Shown here: piece by piece, positions 43,943-53,090 of the stretch
How positions within the stretch are numbered: position 1 is the stretch's first letter
Layout of the letters: the number at the start of each line of letters is the position of its first letter
Assembly (NCBI GenBank): GCA_963835595.1
Contig: CAWIGL010000002.1
Location: 620,001-684,000, forward strand
Direction: 5' to 3'
Length of the DNA: 64,000 nucleotides
DNA from: CAWEPK01 sp963835595
GTDB lineage: Bacteria; Desulfobacterota; Syntrophorhabdia; Syntrophorhabdales; WCHB1-27
Notes under the pieces: generated by a model
Seen by the model: the letters and a program-made list of their open reading frames with translations, nothing else
Databases searched by the model: none
What the model was told of the DNA's origin: nothing
Program-made: the position numbers and the translations under genes

Positions 43943-45187
43943 GTGACCGGCGATATGCATAAGTCGAAGGGAAGGGTCTTGAAGGTCGCATCGAACATCT
44001 GCGCTCTGGCAGGCTTCCTGATCGCCATCGTCGAGTCGAGGGGCGTAGGAATGCCGCTCAAGGCGGCGCCGTGGGCGAGCGTATCCACCATAATATTGTG
44101 GGTGGCGGCCCTCGTCCTCGGATACCTGGCGTTCGCGAGGGGCAGGAAGGCCCCCGGTCCGTCCCCTCTGTGGCTCAAGCTGTGCGGCTTCGTCAGCGCC
44201 TCTTCTTCGATCATCCTCACGCTGATGATCCTCTTCGGCTATCTTTTCTATCCCACGGTGGAAAAGAGCTTCGTGGCCGCCTGGAACGCCTATTTCCTCA
44301 TGGCGTCGCTCTTCGTTATGGGCCTTGCCATCAACGCCGACGATTGGAAGGGGATAGTGGCGCGCCCGAAGGTCGTCGGCCTGTGCGTCCTGATCAGGTG
44401 GGTCTGCGTGCCCCTGGCCGCATATGCCTGCGCCTATCTGAGCTTTATCAAGCTGCTGCCCCCCGGCGTCGGGCAGTCCCTGGCCGTGGGCATGATCCTT
44501 CTCGGCGCGGCGCCGACAGGGACCGCCTCGAACGCCCTGACGATGGTCGCCCGGGGGGACCTTGCCCTTTCGGTATCCGTCACCACGATAAATACGATCC
44601 TCTCCCCTTTCCTGCTGCCGGTCATTACCTTATGGATGGCCGGGAGGATGACGCACGTTGACGCCCTGGGCATCTTCCAGGACCTGCTGCGCATGGTGAT
44701 CCTCCCGGTCGGCGTGGGCAGCCTCCTCGGTTCCGTCTTCGTGAAGCAGTTGAGCCGCATCAAGCCCGCCCTCGGCCCTATCGCCGTAATCTGTCTCGGC
44801 ATGATTATGATGGGCAGCATGTCGAAGGGGACGAGCACGATCCTCAAGCACCTTTACATCCTCCCCTACCTCGCAGGGGGATGCGTGCTCTTCTCCGTCG
44901 TCACTTATATAATAGGGTACTTCCTGCCCAAATTCACAGGATTCAACGCGAAGGAGCGGACGGCCGCGTGTTTCGAGGTCGCTATAACGAACGCCGCCCT
45001 GACGATGACGATTGCGGCGAGGCACTTCACCCCCCTCGCAGTCGTCGTATCGATCTTCTATGCAAAGGTCATGGTGATAGTGGGCGCGGTCGTCGTAGTC
45101 CCGATATTCCAGAAACTACAGGACAAGGAGGCGGCGGCGGCCGATCAGGGTGGGCTCGCGGCAGCCAAGAGGGCCGCGCCGTTGTAA
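43943..45187 (+). CDS. Bile acid:sodium symporter (BASS) family transporter
   Basis: 414-residue membrane protein with about ten helices. BASS landmarks: LLGAAPTGTASNALTMVARGDLALS (the crossed-helix region with the GTxSN motif binding sodium) and EVAITNAALTMTIAARHF. Members carry organic anions such as bile acids, pantoate or keto acids with sodium. Starts at GTG 43943 or, with better spacing, ATG 43955. It follows the UbiD gene by 24 bases, suggesting import of the pathway substrate or a partner acid. Confidence 0.86.
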   Translation: MTGDMHKSKGRVLKVASNICALAGFLIAIVESRGVGMPLKAAPWASVSTIILWVAALVLGYLAFARGRKAPGPSPLWLKLCGFVSASSSIILTLMILFGYLFYPTVEKSFVAAWNAYFLMASLFVMGLAINADDWKGIVARPKVVGLCVLIRWVCVPLAAYACAYLSFIKLLPPGVGQSLAVGMILLGAAPTGTASNALTMVARGDLALSVSVTTINTILSPFLLPVITLWMAGRMTHVDALGIFQDLLRMVILPVGVGSLLGSVFVKQLSRIKPALGPIAVICLGMIMMGSMSKGTSTILKHLYILPYLAGGCVLFSVVTYIIGYFLPKFTGFNAKERTAACFEVAITNAALTMTIAARHFTPLAVVVSIFYAKVMVIVGAVVVVPIFQKLQDKEAAAADQGGLAAAKRAAPL

Positions 45188-45428
45188 GGGAGACCGGGGG
45201 CTATCTCCTTTTCGCGCCTGCCGGATGCCGCTCCACGTAAACCGCTTGCGCCTGTACATCCCGTCGAAAACATTGCAACACTCCTTCGCCATCGGTCCGC
45301 CTCCTGTATGCGGGTTTACGCCTTCATCGCCCATCATACCATAGTCCGACGGCAGGGTGGCGCAAGCCGCCCGTCTCCTGGTATAATGGGGGGCGGCGTA
45401 AGCCGTCAAGACGAAAAAGGAGGCAACC

Positions 45429-46601
45429 ATGGACTATCCTTCCGGCCGTCATTTCCTTCAAATCCCCGGGCCGACGAACGTCCCGGACCGCGTCCTGCGG
45501 GCAATGGCAAAGCCCACCATCGACCACCGCGGCCCGGAGTTCCAGCGCATGGCGAGGGAGGTCCTCGAAGGTCTCGCGCGCGTCTGCAAGACGGCCGGCC
45601 CCGTAGTCATTTATCCCTCATCGGGGACCGGGGCGTGGGAGGCATCCCTGGTAAACACCCTGTCGCCGGGCGACCGGGTGCTCATGGTCGAGACGGGCCA
45701 TTTCGCGACCCTGTGGAAAGGCGTAGCGCTCAAGCTGGGCCTCGATGTCGATTTCATCCCGACAGACTGGCGGCGCGGCCCCGACCCCGCGGAGATAGGG
45801 ACAAGGCTATCGGCGGACAAAAACGGGTCGATCAAAGCGGTTGCCATCGTCCACAACGAGACATCGACGGGCGTTACGAGCCGCGTCGCCTCCGTGCGCA
45901 AGGCCATCGACAACGCGGGCCACCCGGCGCTCTTCATGGTCGATACGATCTCGTCGCTCGCCTCCATCGACTACAGGCACGACGAGTGGGGGGTCGATGT
46001 CACGGTGGGCTGCTCGCAAAAAGGCTTGATGCTGCCCCCGGGCATCGGCTTCAACGCGGTCAGCGAGAAGGCCCTGGCGGCTGCGAAAGGCGCAAAGCTG
46101 CCTAAGTCTTACTGGGACTGGGCGCCGATGCTCTCCGCCAACAAATCGGGCTTCTTCCCTTACACGCCGCCGACGAACCTCCTCTTCGGCCTCCGGGAGT
46201 CGCTTGCGATGCTCGACGAGGAGGGCCTGGAGAACGTCTTCGCGCGCCACAGCCGCCACGGAGAGGCGACGCGAAGGGCTGTCAGGGCCTGGGGCCTGGA
46301 GCTGCTCTGCCAGGTCCCTGAAGAATACAGCAGCTCCCTCACGGCCGTGCTGCTGCCTGAGGCGGACGCCCTCCGGAAGGTCATACTCGAAAAATTCAAC
46401 ATGTCGCTCGGCAACGGCCTCGGGAAGGTCCAGGGCAAGGTATTCCGCATAGGCCACCTCGGCGACTTCAACGACCTGATGCTGGCCGGCGCATTGAGCG
46501 GCATCGAGATGGGCCTGGCGCTCGCGGGCGTGGCGCACAAGCAGGGCGGGGTTGCGGCGGCCCTCGATTATCTGGCGGAGGAAAGAAAGAACCATGGATA
46601 A
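45429..46601 (+). CDS. Class V aminotransferase (alanine/serine-glyoxylate aminotransferase-like)
   Basis: 390-residue PLP enzyme of the AGXT/SPT group. Seen: FLQIPGPTNVPDRVLRAMAKP at the start, SGTGAWEASLVNTLSPGDRVL in the cofactor-phosphate region, VDTISSLASI (Asp contacting the PLP ring), and GCSQKGLMLPPG with the Schiff-base Lys. It would transfer an amino group to glyoxylate or pyruvate. Its end overlaps the next dehydrogenase gene by 8 bases, which suggests that the two act on the same two- or three-carbon acid. AAGGAGG precedes the ATG. Confidence 0.9.
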   Translation: MDYPSGRHFLQIPGPTNVPDRVLRAMAKPTIDHRGPEFQRMAREVLEGLARVCKTAGPVVIYPSSGTGAWEASLVNTLSPGDRVLMVETGHFATLWKGVALKLGLDVDFIPTDWRRGPDPAEIGTRLSADKNGSIKAVAIVHNETSTGVTSRVASVRKAIDNAGHPALFMVDTISSLASIDYRHDEWGVDVTVGCSQKGLMLPPGIGFNAVSEKALAAAKGAKLPKSYWDWAPMLSANKSGFFPYTPPTNLLFGLRESLAMLDEEGLENVFARHSRHGEATRRAVRAWGLELLCQVPEEYSSSLTAVLLPEADALRKVILEKFNMSLGNGLGKVQGKVFRIGHLGDFNDLMLAGALSGIEMGLALAGVAHKQGGVAAALDYLAEERKNHG

Positions 46602-49449
46602 GAAGCGAATCTTTCGGGAGATTGCCGGGATGATCGAGGGGGAAATCCTCTACGACGACCTCACCCTGACGCTTTACAGCAGCGCTGCGTGCCTTTTCCG
46701 GGTAAAGCCCCTCGCCGTGGTACAGCCGAAGAACAAGGACGATGTCGTCAAGCTCGTGCGATACGCCGCCGGGCAGAAGATACCGCTGACTGCGAGGGGC
46801 GGAGGGACGAGCCGGGCAGGCAACGAGCTGGGCGAGGGCATAGTCGTCGATTTTTCCCGCCACATGAACCGCCTCCTGGAGGTGGACGCCGGGCACATGC
46901 GGTCCCGCGTGGAGCCGGGCATCATGCAGGGCGCCTTGAACAAAGCCGTCAAGTCCCAAGGCATCTTCTATCCCATCGACCCGTCAACGAGGGAGCACTG
47001 CACGATCGGCGGGATGGTCGCCAACAACTCGAGCGGCCCCCACGCGGTCAAGTACGGGGCGACCCGCGACACGGTCCTCTCCCTTGAGGTCGTACTCGCA
47101 AGCGGCGACGTGATATCGACCGGCCCTGGCGCACAAAACGATGCGAAAGGGCTGCCGGGTGATATCTACCGGAAGATGGACGACATCCTTGCCCGATACA
47201 AGACACCGCTCGAAGAGGAAAAACCCTTCACTGTGAAGAACTCGTCGGGCTACGACCTCTGGCGCCTCCGGACCGGCAACGGACTCGACCTGACATCGCT
47301 CTTTGTAGGCTCCGAAGGAACCCTCGGCCTCATCACGGAGGTGACGCTCAGGCTCTGGCAGCTTCCCGGCCGCACCCTTGGCGGTCTCGTCTACTTCGAC
47401 GACCTGGAAAAAGTGGGACCGGCCACCTTGAGGATACTCGAATCGAAGCCGACGATGCTTGAGATCATCGAGAGGCGCATCCTCGACCTGGCAAGACAGC
47501 AGAAGGCAGAGCTTCGGCCCTATCTGCCTGATGGCGCGGAGGCCGTCCTCTTCATAGAGTTCGAAGGCGGCGCAGAGGAGGAGCTCCGGTCAAAGTTCGC
47601 CTCTGTCGAGAAGGACCTGCTGGCCGCCGGGCTTGCCACGGAGATGAGGGTCGCCAAAGACGCTCGTGACATGGCGATGCTTGAGAAGGTCCGGTCCGTC
47701 TCCGGGCCGATCCTGAACAAGACGAAAGGCCCCAAAAAACCGGTCGCCTTCATCGAGGACGCAGCGGTCCATCCGAGCCGCCTCCCCCAGTATATAAAGG
47801 GCCTGCGCGACATCTTCAGGCGCTTCGATGTAGACGCGGGCATTTACGGCCACGCGGGCGACGGCAACATGCACCTCATGGTCTTCCTCGACTTGAGACG
47901 GCCGGAAGAGGTGCGAAAGATGGTCGCCCTCGCGGACGCCGCCTACGACCTTGTCCTTTCTTTGAAGGGGACGATAAGCGGCGAGCACGGGGACGGACGC
48001 TTGAGGACCCACTACACGAAGCGTCAGTACCCCCGGCTGTACGAGGCATTCAAGGAGGTCAAGGCGCTCTTCGACCCTGACTCCATTCTCAACCCCGGCT
48101 CGATAGTGGGAGGGGACGAGAACCCCCTGCCCCTTTTCCTGAAATTCAAGAAGGAGAGGGGGACCGCTGCCGGGATCGTCGCCGGGCAGTCCGTCAGGGA
48201 GGCGGTCGAGGCGTGCTCCGGGTGCGGGAAGTGCCGCTCTTACTGCCCCGTCGCCATGGAGGTGATGGAGGAGTGGGTCACGGGCAGGGCTAAGGCGAGC
48301 CTCATCAGGGAGTACCTGGCCGGCACCCTCGACGAGAAGGTCGTCGCCTCCCCGCGCTTCAGGGAGGTGCTCGACTCGTGCGTCAACTGCAAGCGGTGCC
48401 TGACGGAGTGTCCGTCCGGCGCCGACATCCCCTGGGTAGCCCTTTCCGGACGGGCGCTTGCAGTAGAGCTCCAGGGCGAGCCCCTCTCCCGCAAGCTCAT
48501 GGCGAACACGCGCTTTCTTTGTGAGATGGGCAGCACCTTCGCCCCCCTCGCTAACTTTGCGGGCGGCGTCGCCCCTTTGCGCTGGGGATTGGAGGCCCTT
48601 ACGGGCCTCGACAGGAGGCGCCGCCTGCCGCCTTTCCAGAGAAAGACCCTGCGGAAGTGGATGGAGGACCGCCCCCGGCTGCACCGGGATAAGCAGGTCG
48701 CCTATTTCCTGAGCTGCTACTCCAATTTCAACGACCCGGAAGGGGATGGGCGCGCGACGGTCGAGGTGCTGGAGCACAACGGCTTCGAGGTGCTCCTGCC
48801 CGACTTCCGCTGCTGTGGGGTCGCCAGGCTAAGCTCAGGCGCCGTAAACGCGGTAAGCGAGGACGTGCGAAGCAACGTCCGAATGCTTGCCGGGCTTTCC
48901 GCGAAGGGTATACCCGTAGTTTTCAGCGAGCCTAGCTGCGCTCTTGCGGTAAAGATGGAGTATCCGAGGATCGCAGAGTCGGAGGAGGCCCTGAAGGCAG
49001 GGCGGAACTGTTACGATATCCACGAGTTCCTCATGCAGCTCTACAAAAAGGGGGAGCTCGACACGCGGTTCGCACGGATGGACCTGTCGGTAGGCTACCA
49101 CAACCCCTGCCACCTCCGCGCCCTCGGCATAACGAGCGAGCCTGCCGACCTGCTGCGCCTGATCCCAGGCGTTGAAGTCAAGGTCTACAGCGACCAGTGC
49201 TGCGGCATAGCGGGCACATTCGGCCTCAAGAAGAAGAACTACGAGCTTTCCATGGCAATCGGTCAAAAGCTCTTCAAGGAGATCGCCGCTTCAAAAGTCG
49301 ATGAGGTCGTGACGAGCTGCGGCGCCTGCTCCATGCAGATCTTGCAGGGGACGAGGAGGAAGGCCGTAACGCCCGTTGCGCTGCTCGCCCTGGCCTACAG
49401 GCAGGAAGAGCAGCCCGCACAGGAAGGATGTGAAGCAAGCATTGGATAA
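46594..49449 (+). CDS. Fused FAD-linked oxidase and iron-sulfur (GlcD-GlcF-like) 2-hydroxyacid dehydrogenase
   Basis: About 951-residue two-part oxidoreductase. N-terminal half: VAO-type FAD domain (LTARGGGTSRAGNELGEGIVVDFSRHMN; TIGGMVANNSSGPHAVKYG) and the C-terminal FAD-oxidase cap (YGHAGDGNMHLM; SGEHGDGR). C-terminal half: two [4Fe-4S] motifs, CSGCGKCRSYCP and CVNCKRCLTECP, then two CCG domains (RCCGVARLSSG and CCGIAGTFGLKKKNY, with the matching SCYSNF and NPCHLRA segments). Such fusions oxidise glycolate, D-lactate or related hydroxy acids and pass electrons to quinone or other carriers. Start chosen at ATG 46594. Confidence 0.92.
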   Translation: MDKKRIFREIAGMIEGEILYDDLTLTLYSSAACLFRVKPLAVVQPKNKDDVVKLVRYAAGQKIPLTARGGGTSRAGNELGEGIVVDFSRHMNRLLEVDAGHMRSRVEPGIMQGALNKAVKSQGIFYPIDPSTREHCTIGGMVANNSSGPHAVKYGATRDTVLSLEVVLASGDVISTGPGAQNDAKGLPGDIYRKMDDILARYKTPLEEEKPFTVKNSSGYDLWRLRTGNGLDLTSLFVGSEGTLGLITEVTLRLWQLPGRTLGGLVYFDDLEKVGPATLRILESKPTMLEIIERRILDLARQQKAELRPYLPDGAEAVLFIEFEGGAEEELRSKFASVEKDLLAAGLATEMRVAKDARDMAMLEKVRSVSGPILNKTKGPKKPVAFIEDAAVHPSRLPQYIKGLRDIFRRFDVDAGIYGHAGDGNMHLMVFLDLRRPEEVRKMVALADAAYDLVLSLKGTISGEHGDGRLRTHYTKRQYPRLYEAFKEVKALFDPDSILNPGSIVGGDENPLPLFLKFKKERGTAAGIVAGQSVREAVEACSGCGKCRSYCPVAMEVMEEWVTGRAKASLIREYLAGTLDEKVVASPRFREVLDSCVNCKRCLTECPSGADIPWVALSGRALAVELQGEPLSRKLMANTRFLCEMGSTFAPLANFAGGVAPLRWGLEALTGLDRRRRLPPFQRKTLRKWMEDRPRLHRDKQVAYFLSCYSNFNDPEGDGRATVEVLEHNGFEVLLPDFRCCGVARLSSGAVNAVSEDVRSNVRMLAGLSAKGIPVVFSEPSCALAVKMEYPRIAESEEALKAGRNCYDIHEFLMQLYKKGELDTRFARMDLSVGYHNPCHLRALGITSEPADLLRLIPGVEVKVYSDQCCGIAGTFGLKKKNYELSMAIGQKLFKEIAASKVDEVVTSCGACSMQILQGTRRKAVTPVALLALAYRQEEQPAQEGCEASIG

Positions 49450-49476
49450 AGACAAAGAAAAGAGGAGGAACACGGG

Positions 49477-50739
49477 ATGAGCGTACCCATGATGTCCCTG
49501 ATCGCCCTGCTGATTGCAATCGTCGTAAGCTGCTTCACGTCGCTCAATATCGGCACCCTCGCCATAGGCCTGTCGCTCATCGTGGGTTATTACCTGGGCG
49601 GGCTGAAGGTCACCGAGATCGTCAAAGGCTACCCTACGAACCTCTTCATCCTTCTGGCGGGAACCACTTACCTCTTCTCCATCGCCCAGGCGAACGGGAC
49701 GCTTGAGAAAATATCGAAGTACGCGGTGAAGGCGGTCCGGGGGAACATAGCCTTTTTGCCCGTCGTCCTCTTCTTCCTCGCCTTCGGCCTCTCTTCGATG
49801 GGGCCAGGCCAGATCACCGTATCGGCCCTGCTGGCAGGGCCTGCCATGATGCTCGCGGAGCAGGTCGGCATCTCGCCCCTTCTGATGGCCCTCGTCGTCG
49901 GCAACGGCGCGCTCGCGGGGTCGATGTCGCCCATCGCGCCCCCAGGCATCATCGCAACGGCCATACTGAAGAACATGGGCATGACGGGTGTTACCGTCAC
50001 GCTCTGGATGAACATGCTCCTCTGCCAGTCGGCGGTCTCGCTCCTCGCCTATATCCTCTTCGGCGGTGTGAAGCTCCTGCGCACCAGGGACAAGGGACAG
50101 CAGGAGACCCTCAGGAACATTGCGGTCGAGCGCTTTACTGGGTCCCAGATCGCGACGATGGCGGGCATAGGCGTCCTCATCGTAGGGGCGATATTCTACA
50201 AGGTGGACATAGGCTTCGGGGCCTTCATGATAGGCGCCGTCCTCTCCCTCTTCAAGACCGTGGACGAGGGCAAGGCGATAAAGGGGATGCCGTGGGGGAC
50301 GATCCTCATGGTTACGGGCGTCACGGTCCTCGTCGAGCTTATGAGCAAGGTGGGGGGCCTCAAGCTCTTCGCCGAGCTGATGGCCGGGATGTCGAACTCC
50401 TATACGGTTACGATGGTCGCCGGCTTCTGGGCCGGGCTCGTCTCCGCATACGCGAGCACGACGGGCGTGATACTGCCCGCCTTCCTGCCTATGGCGCCCA
50501 ATCTTCTCAAGCTCGTCGGAGGGACCGACCTCCTAGCCCTGATATCGTCGATAATCGTCTGCGGGTTCCTCGTCGATTTAAGCCCCCTCTCCACGATAGG
50601 GGCCGTCTTCATCGCAAATGCGGGGCCGAGCGCAGACAAGCCGAAGCTCTTCAGGAACATGCTGATCTGGGGCCTCTCCATGTCTGTTGTCGGCGCCATC
50701 ATAAGCTGGCTCGCTTTCACGGTGCTTAAATTGCCTTAA
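49477..50739 (+). CDS. MatC/SLC13-like dicarboxylate carrier
   Basis: 420-residue membrane protein with about 11 helices. FGLSSMGPGQITVSALLAGPAMM and GNGALAGSMSPIAPPGIIATAI are typical of the MatC N-terminal domain, and SAYASTTGVILPAFLPMAP mirrors it in the second half. It probably moves malonate-like or other dicarboxylates. Last gene of the second catabolic operon, 27 bases after the dehydrogenase gene and preceded by AGAGGAGG. Confidence 0.85.
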   Translation: MSVPMMSLIALLIAIVVSCFTSLNIGTLAIGLSLIVGYYLGGLKVTEIVKGYPTNLFILLAGTTYLFSIAQANGTLEKISKYAVKAVRGNIAFLPVVLFFLAFGLSSMGPGQITVSALLAGPAMMLAEQVGISPLLMALVVGNGALAGSMSPIAPPGIIATAILKNMGMTGVTVTLWMNMLLCQSAVSLLAYILFGGVKLLRTRDKGQQETLRNIAVERFTGSQIATMAGIGVLIVGAIFYKVDIGFGAFMIGAVLSLFKTVDEGKAIKGMPWGTILMVTGVTVLVELMSKVGGLKLFAELMAGMSNSYTVTMVAGFWAGLVSAYASTTGVILPAFLPMAPNLLKLVGGTDLLALISSIIVCGFLVDLSPLSTIGAVFIANAGPSADKPKLFRNMLIWGLSMSVVGAIISWLAFTVLKLP

Positions 50740-50820
50740 CCGGAAAAGCGACTCGGCTGGAAGATTGTGCATTCCCATGAGTCATGGGCTGATATCAATC
50801 ATTGAGCTGGAGGTGGAGTA

Positions 50821-51711
50821 ATGGCGACCCCACGGAAACGTTCGGCGGCTCAGCGGGGGAGAGGGCTTGCCATCCTGGCAGCGGTCCTTTTCGTCTGCGC
50901 ATCGTTCTGTTGCCCTCCGGGAAGCGCCCTCGCAGAGAAATCCCAGCCTCCCCTTCAGGCGCAGCAGGGACGCTACTTCAGATGGTCGAGCCCCGCGAGC
51001 TGGCGCGTCAGCGAATCGAACGCAGGCGTCACCCTCACATCTCCTGACGGCAAATACGCTGCCTTTCTGGCGACCCTCATGAGGTCGAGAGGCAGCAGGA
51101 CGCCCATCGATTTCATGCGGTGGATGCTCGCGAGCACAGGCTGCACCAACGTGCGCGTCGTCTCAGGCAAGCGGCTGCCGCCCCAGCGCATGTCATATCA
51201 GACGTGGCAGTTCATCGAGGCTACCGTCTCCTTCACGGTTAAAGGCGTGCCGACGACGGCAGTCATCAAATCGGGCGTAGCCAACTACGGGGGGATGAAC
51301 GACGCCATGATCGTCGGCTACCAGGCGGCAAGCAGCGAGTTTGCCAACGCCCGCTCCTTCATGCCGAAGATCGCGAAGAGCATCGTCCTGACGAACGCCG
51401 CCCAGGCAAACGGCAACGATACGATCATCCATCCGAAGAACAACCCCCTCGACAACACGGCGACGATAAAGTCATGGGAGAACAGGCAGCGGGGCATCGA
51501 TCAGGCGATGCGCAACAACTCGAACGCGCGACGGGGGACCGTAGACCTCTACGACCCTTCCACGGGCGAGAAGCTCAACGCCTGGAGCCAGAACACGAAC
51601 TATTACTGGCGGAAGCCCGGCACCAATGAAGTCGTGGGGACCAAGACGTACAACCCTCCGGGGGTCGGCTACGTGCCGCTTCAGACACAGCCGCCCCAAC
51701 AGGGGCGTTAG
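50821..51711 (+). CDS. Exported protein of unknown function (possible PsbP/DcrB-like fold)
   Basis: 296-residue protein with a long signal peptide (hydrophobic GLAILAAVLFVCASFCC, cleavage after about SALA). The mature N-terminal half reads like the PsbP/DcrB fold: YFRWSSPASWRVSESNAGVTL, then DGKYAAFLATLM and late KIAKSIVLTN. The C-terminal ~90 residues are Asn/Gly/Pro-rich (YDPSTGEKLNAWSQNTNYYW, GTKTYNPPGVGYVPLQ) and look like a surface or substrate-like extension. Similar extended proteins are known only as hypothetical. GGAGGTGGAGTA precedes the ATG. Confidence 0.65.
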   Translation: MATPRKRSAAQRGRGLAILAAVLFVCASFCCPPGSALAEKSQPPLQAQQGRYFRWSSPASWRVSESNAGVTLTSPDGKYAAFLATLMRSRGSRTPIDFMRWMLASTGCTNVRVVSGKRLPPQRMSYQTWQFIEATVSFTVKGVPTTAVIKSGVANYGGMNDAMIVGYQAASSEFANARSFMPKIAKSIVLTNAAQANGNDTIIHPKNNPLDNTATIKSWENRQRGIDQAMRNNSNARRGTVDLYDPSTGEKLNAWSQNTNYYWRKPGTNEVVGTKTYNPPGVGYVPLQTQPPQQGR

Positions 51712-51764
51712 CAGGAATTACCGACACAGGCGCTCTTTAGGGGTCGCCGGCCCATCCCGCCCGC

Positions 51765-52334
51765 TCACGGCCTGTCGAAGAAAGGGTTCTTTCCGGTAGC
51801 GGAAAGGGGGATGCCGATGACGATGTCCGCATCGAGAAGGCCCAGGGCCTTCGCGGCGGCCCCGACCGTGTACATGATCCGGTTGTCGATGCCCATCTCC
51901 GCCGCAAGCTTGACGGCCGAGCCAAGGGCAATCCCGATGTCGATGGCCTGGAATATACACGCCGGCCCTGTGAAATCTTCACCCTTCCGGGGCCCGGCCG
52001 CTGCAAGCTCGGCGCAGGTCCCAAAGCCGCACGCCCCGCAGTTGAAAGGAAGCTCGATCTTCTTCGGGTCCCTTTTCACACCGACGAGAAGGACGGCAGA
52101 CGCGCATCTCGCGTTGCCGGCGTCCCTTCCGAAGATCGGGAGATCGGTCGATTTCTCCCCACGCTTCTTCTCCATTGCCGAGGCCAGCCTTTCGAGGTCG
52201 GCGCCGGAGACGACCGCGGTGCTGAGCGCATCGACGCCCCGTGTTTTCGGCGCAGTTCGCATGGCCAGCGCCATCATCGCCGCCCCCGCCCGGATGCCCT
52301 CGTGCTCCATCTCTTCACTGCCTATAATGGCCAT
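51765..52334 (-). CDS. DUF2148 ferredoxin-like domain protein
   Basis: 189-residue protein with an iron-sulfur-like Cys cluster NCGACGFGTCAEL in the middle and a further Cys in GPACIFQAIDIGIALG. This matches the DUF2148 family, common in anaerobes and of unknown function, sometimes linked to nitroreductase-like proteins. The N-terminus (TRGVDALSTAVVSG) is typical. Gene reads left, convergent with the exported protein gene. Confidence 0.86.
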   Translation of the reverse strand: MAIIGSEEMEHEGIRAGAAMMALAMRTAPKTRGVDALSTAVVSGADLERLASAMEKKRGEKSTDLPIFGRDAGNARCASAVLLVGVKRDPKKIELPFNCGACGFGTCAELAAAGPRKGEDFTGPACIFQAIDIGIALGSAVKLAAEMGIDNRIMYTVGAAAKALGLLDADIVIGIPLSATGKNPFFDRP

Positions 52335-52417
52335 CGGTCCCCTTTCTTTTTGAGACGTGGGCGCATCGCGCCGGAAGCCCGCCGGAAGCCCTCATGTCTC
52401 CCTTGCTTCTTGTGCCG

Positions 52418-53017
52418 TCACCGGCTGAACTGGGGGCCGCCTCCGGGCATGCCGCCGCCCAGGCCCCCACGGCCGCCCCGCCCGCCGCCGGACCGCCTTC
52501 CCGAATCGCCCATAGCTTTTTTGCATTCCCCGACCGACCCTTCCCCGCACTCCCTTCCGTCCACCCAGTACGCGCCGGACAGGTTCGCCCCCGAAAGGTC
52601 GGCGTTGGTCAATTTCGCGCCGGAAAGCTCCGTGCCGGCAAGCCTTGCCTGCTTGAGGGAAGCGCCGGTCAGGTCCGCGTTGGAGAGGTCGGCCCCGGAA
52701 AGGTCGGCCTTAGAAAGGTTGGCGTGGAGAAGGCGGGTCTGTTTCATGCTGGCGTTTCGCAGGTTCGCGCCCGATAGGTTGGCATCGGAAAGGTTGTCTT
52801 CCGACAGCCTGGCCCCCGCAAGCCTGCATCCCGACAGATCGACGCCGTGCAGGTCCGCGCCGCCCAGGTCGCAAAACGGACACTGCTTCGTCGCCAACAG
52901 TTTCTCCATGTCTTCCTGCTTGAACGCAAGCGCCGGGTACGGGGCGGCAAACAGCGGGAGGAGGACCGCGCAGAGGGCAAGGACGTCGCTAAAGCCCTTC
53001 AAGGCTCGCTCCATCAT
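52418..53017 (-). CDS. Exported pentapeptide-repeat protein
   Basis: About 199 residues from ATG 53017 (ATG at 53059 would add 14 unconserved residues). A signal peptide ends near ALA; the mature chain has about 20 A(D/N)LxX repeats (LGGADLHGVDLSGCRLAGAR, LSDANLSGANLRNAS and similar), expected to form a right-handed quadrilateral beta-helix. Two Cys pairs (CPFC before the repeats; CGEGSVGEC after) may form disulfides. The Gly/Arg-rich tail is disordered. Function of exported pentapeptide proteins is unknown. Confidence 0.82.
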   Translation of the reverse strand: MMERALKGFSDVLALCAVLLPLFAAPYPALAFKQEDMEKLLATKQCPFCDLGGADLHGVDLSGCRLAGARLSEDNLSDANLSGANLRNASMKQTRLLHANLSKADLSGADLSNADLTGASLKQARLAGTELSGAKLTNADLSGANLSGAYWVDGRECGEGSVGECKKAMGDSGRRSGGGRGGRGGLGGGMPGGGPQFSR

Positions 53018-53090
53018 ATCGCAGTAAGTCGCATCTGCGTGGCAGAAGGTTACAGCCATACTTAAAAAATACCCCGGCCCTTCCTGTCCC

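Noticed and set aside
45188..45345. Minus-strand frame of about 57 codons (MAKECCNVFDGMYRRK...) with a GGAGG ahead of its ATG
   Set aside because: It overlaps the end of the symporter gene antisense, its second half is low-complexity Arg/Gly/Pro, and no family is recognised; the ribosome-binding site alone is not enough.
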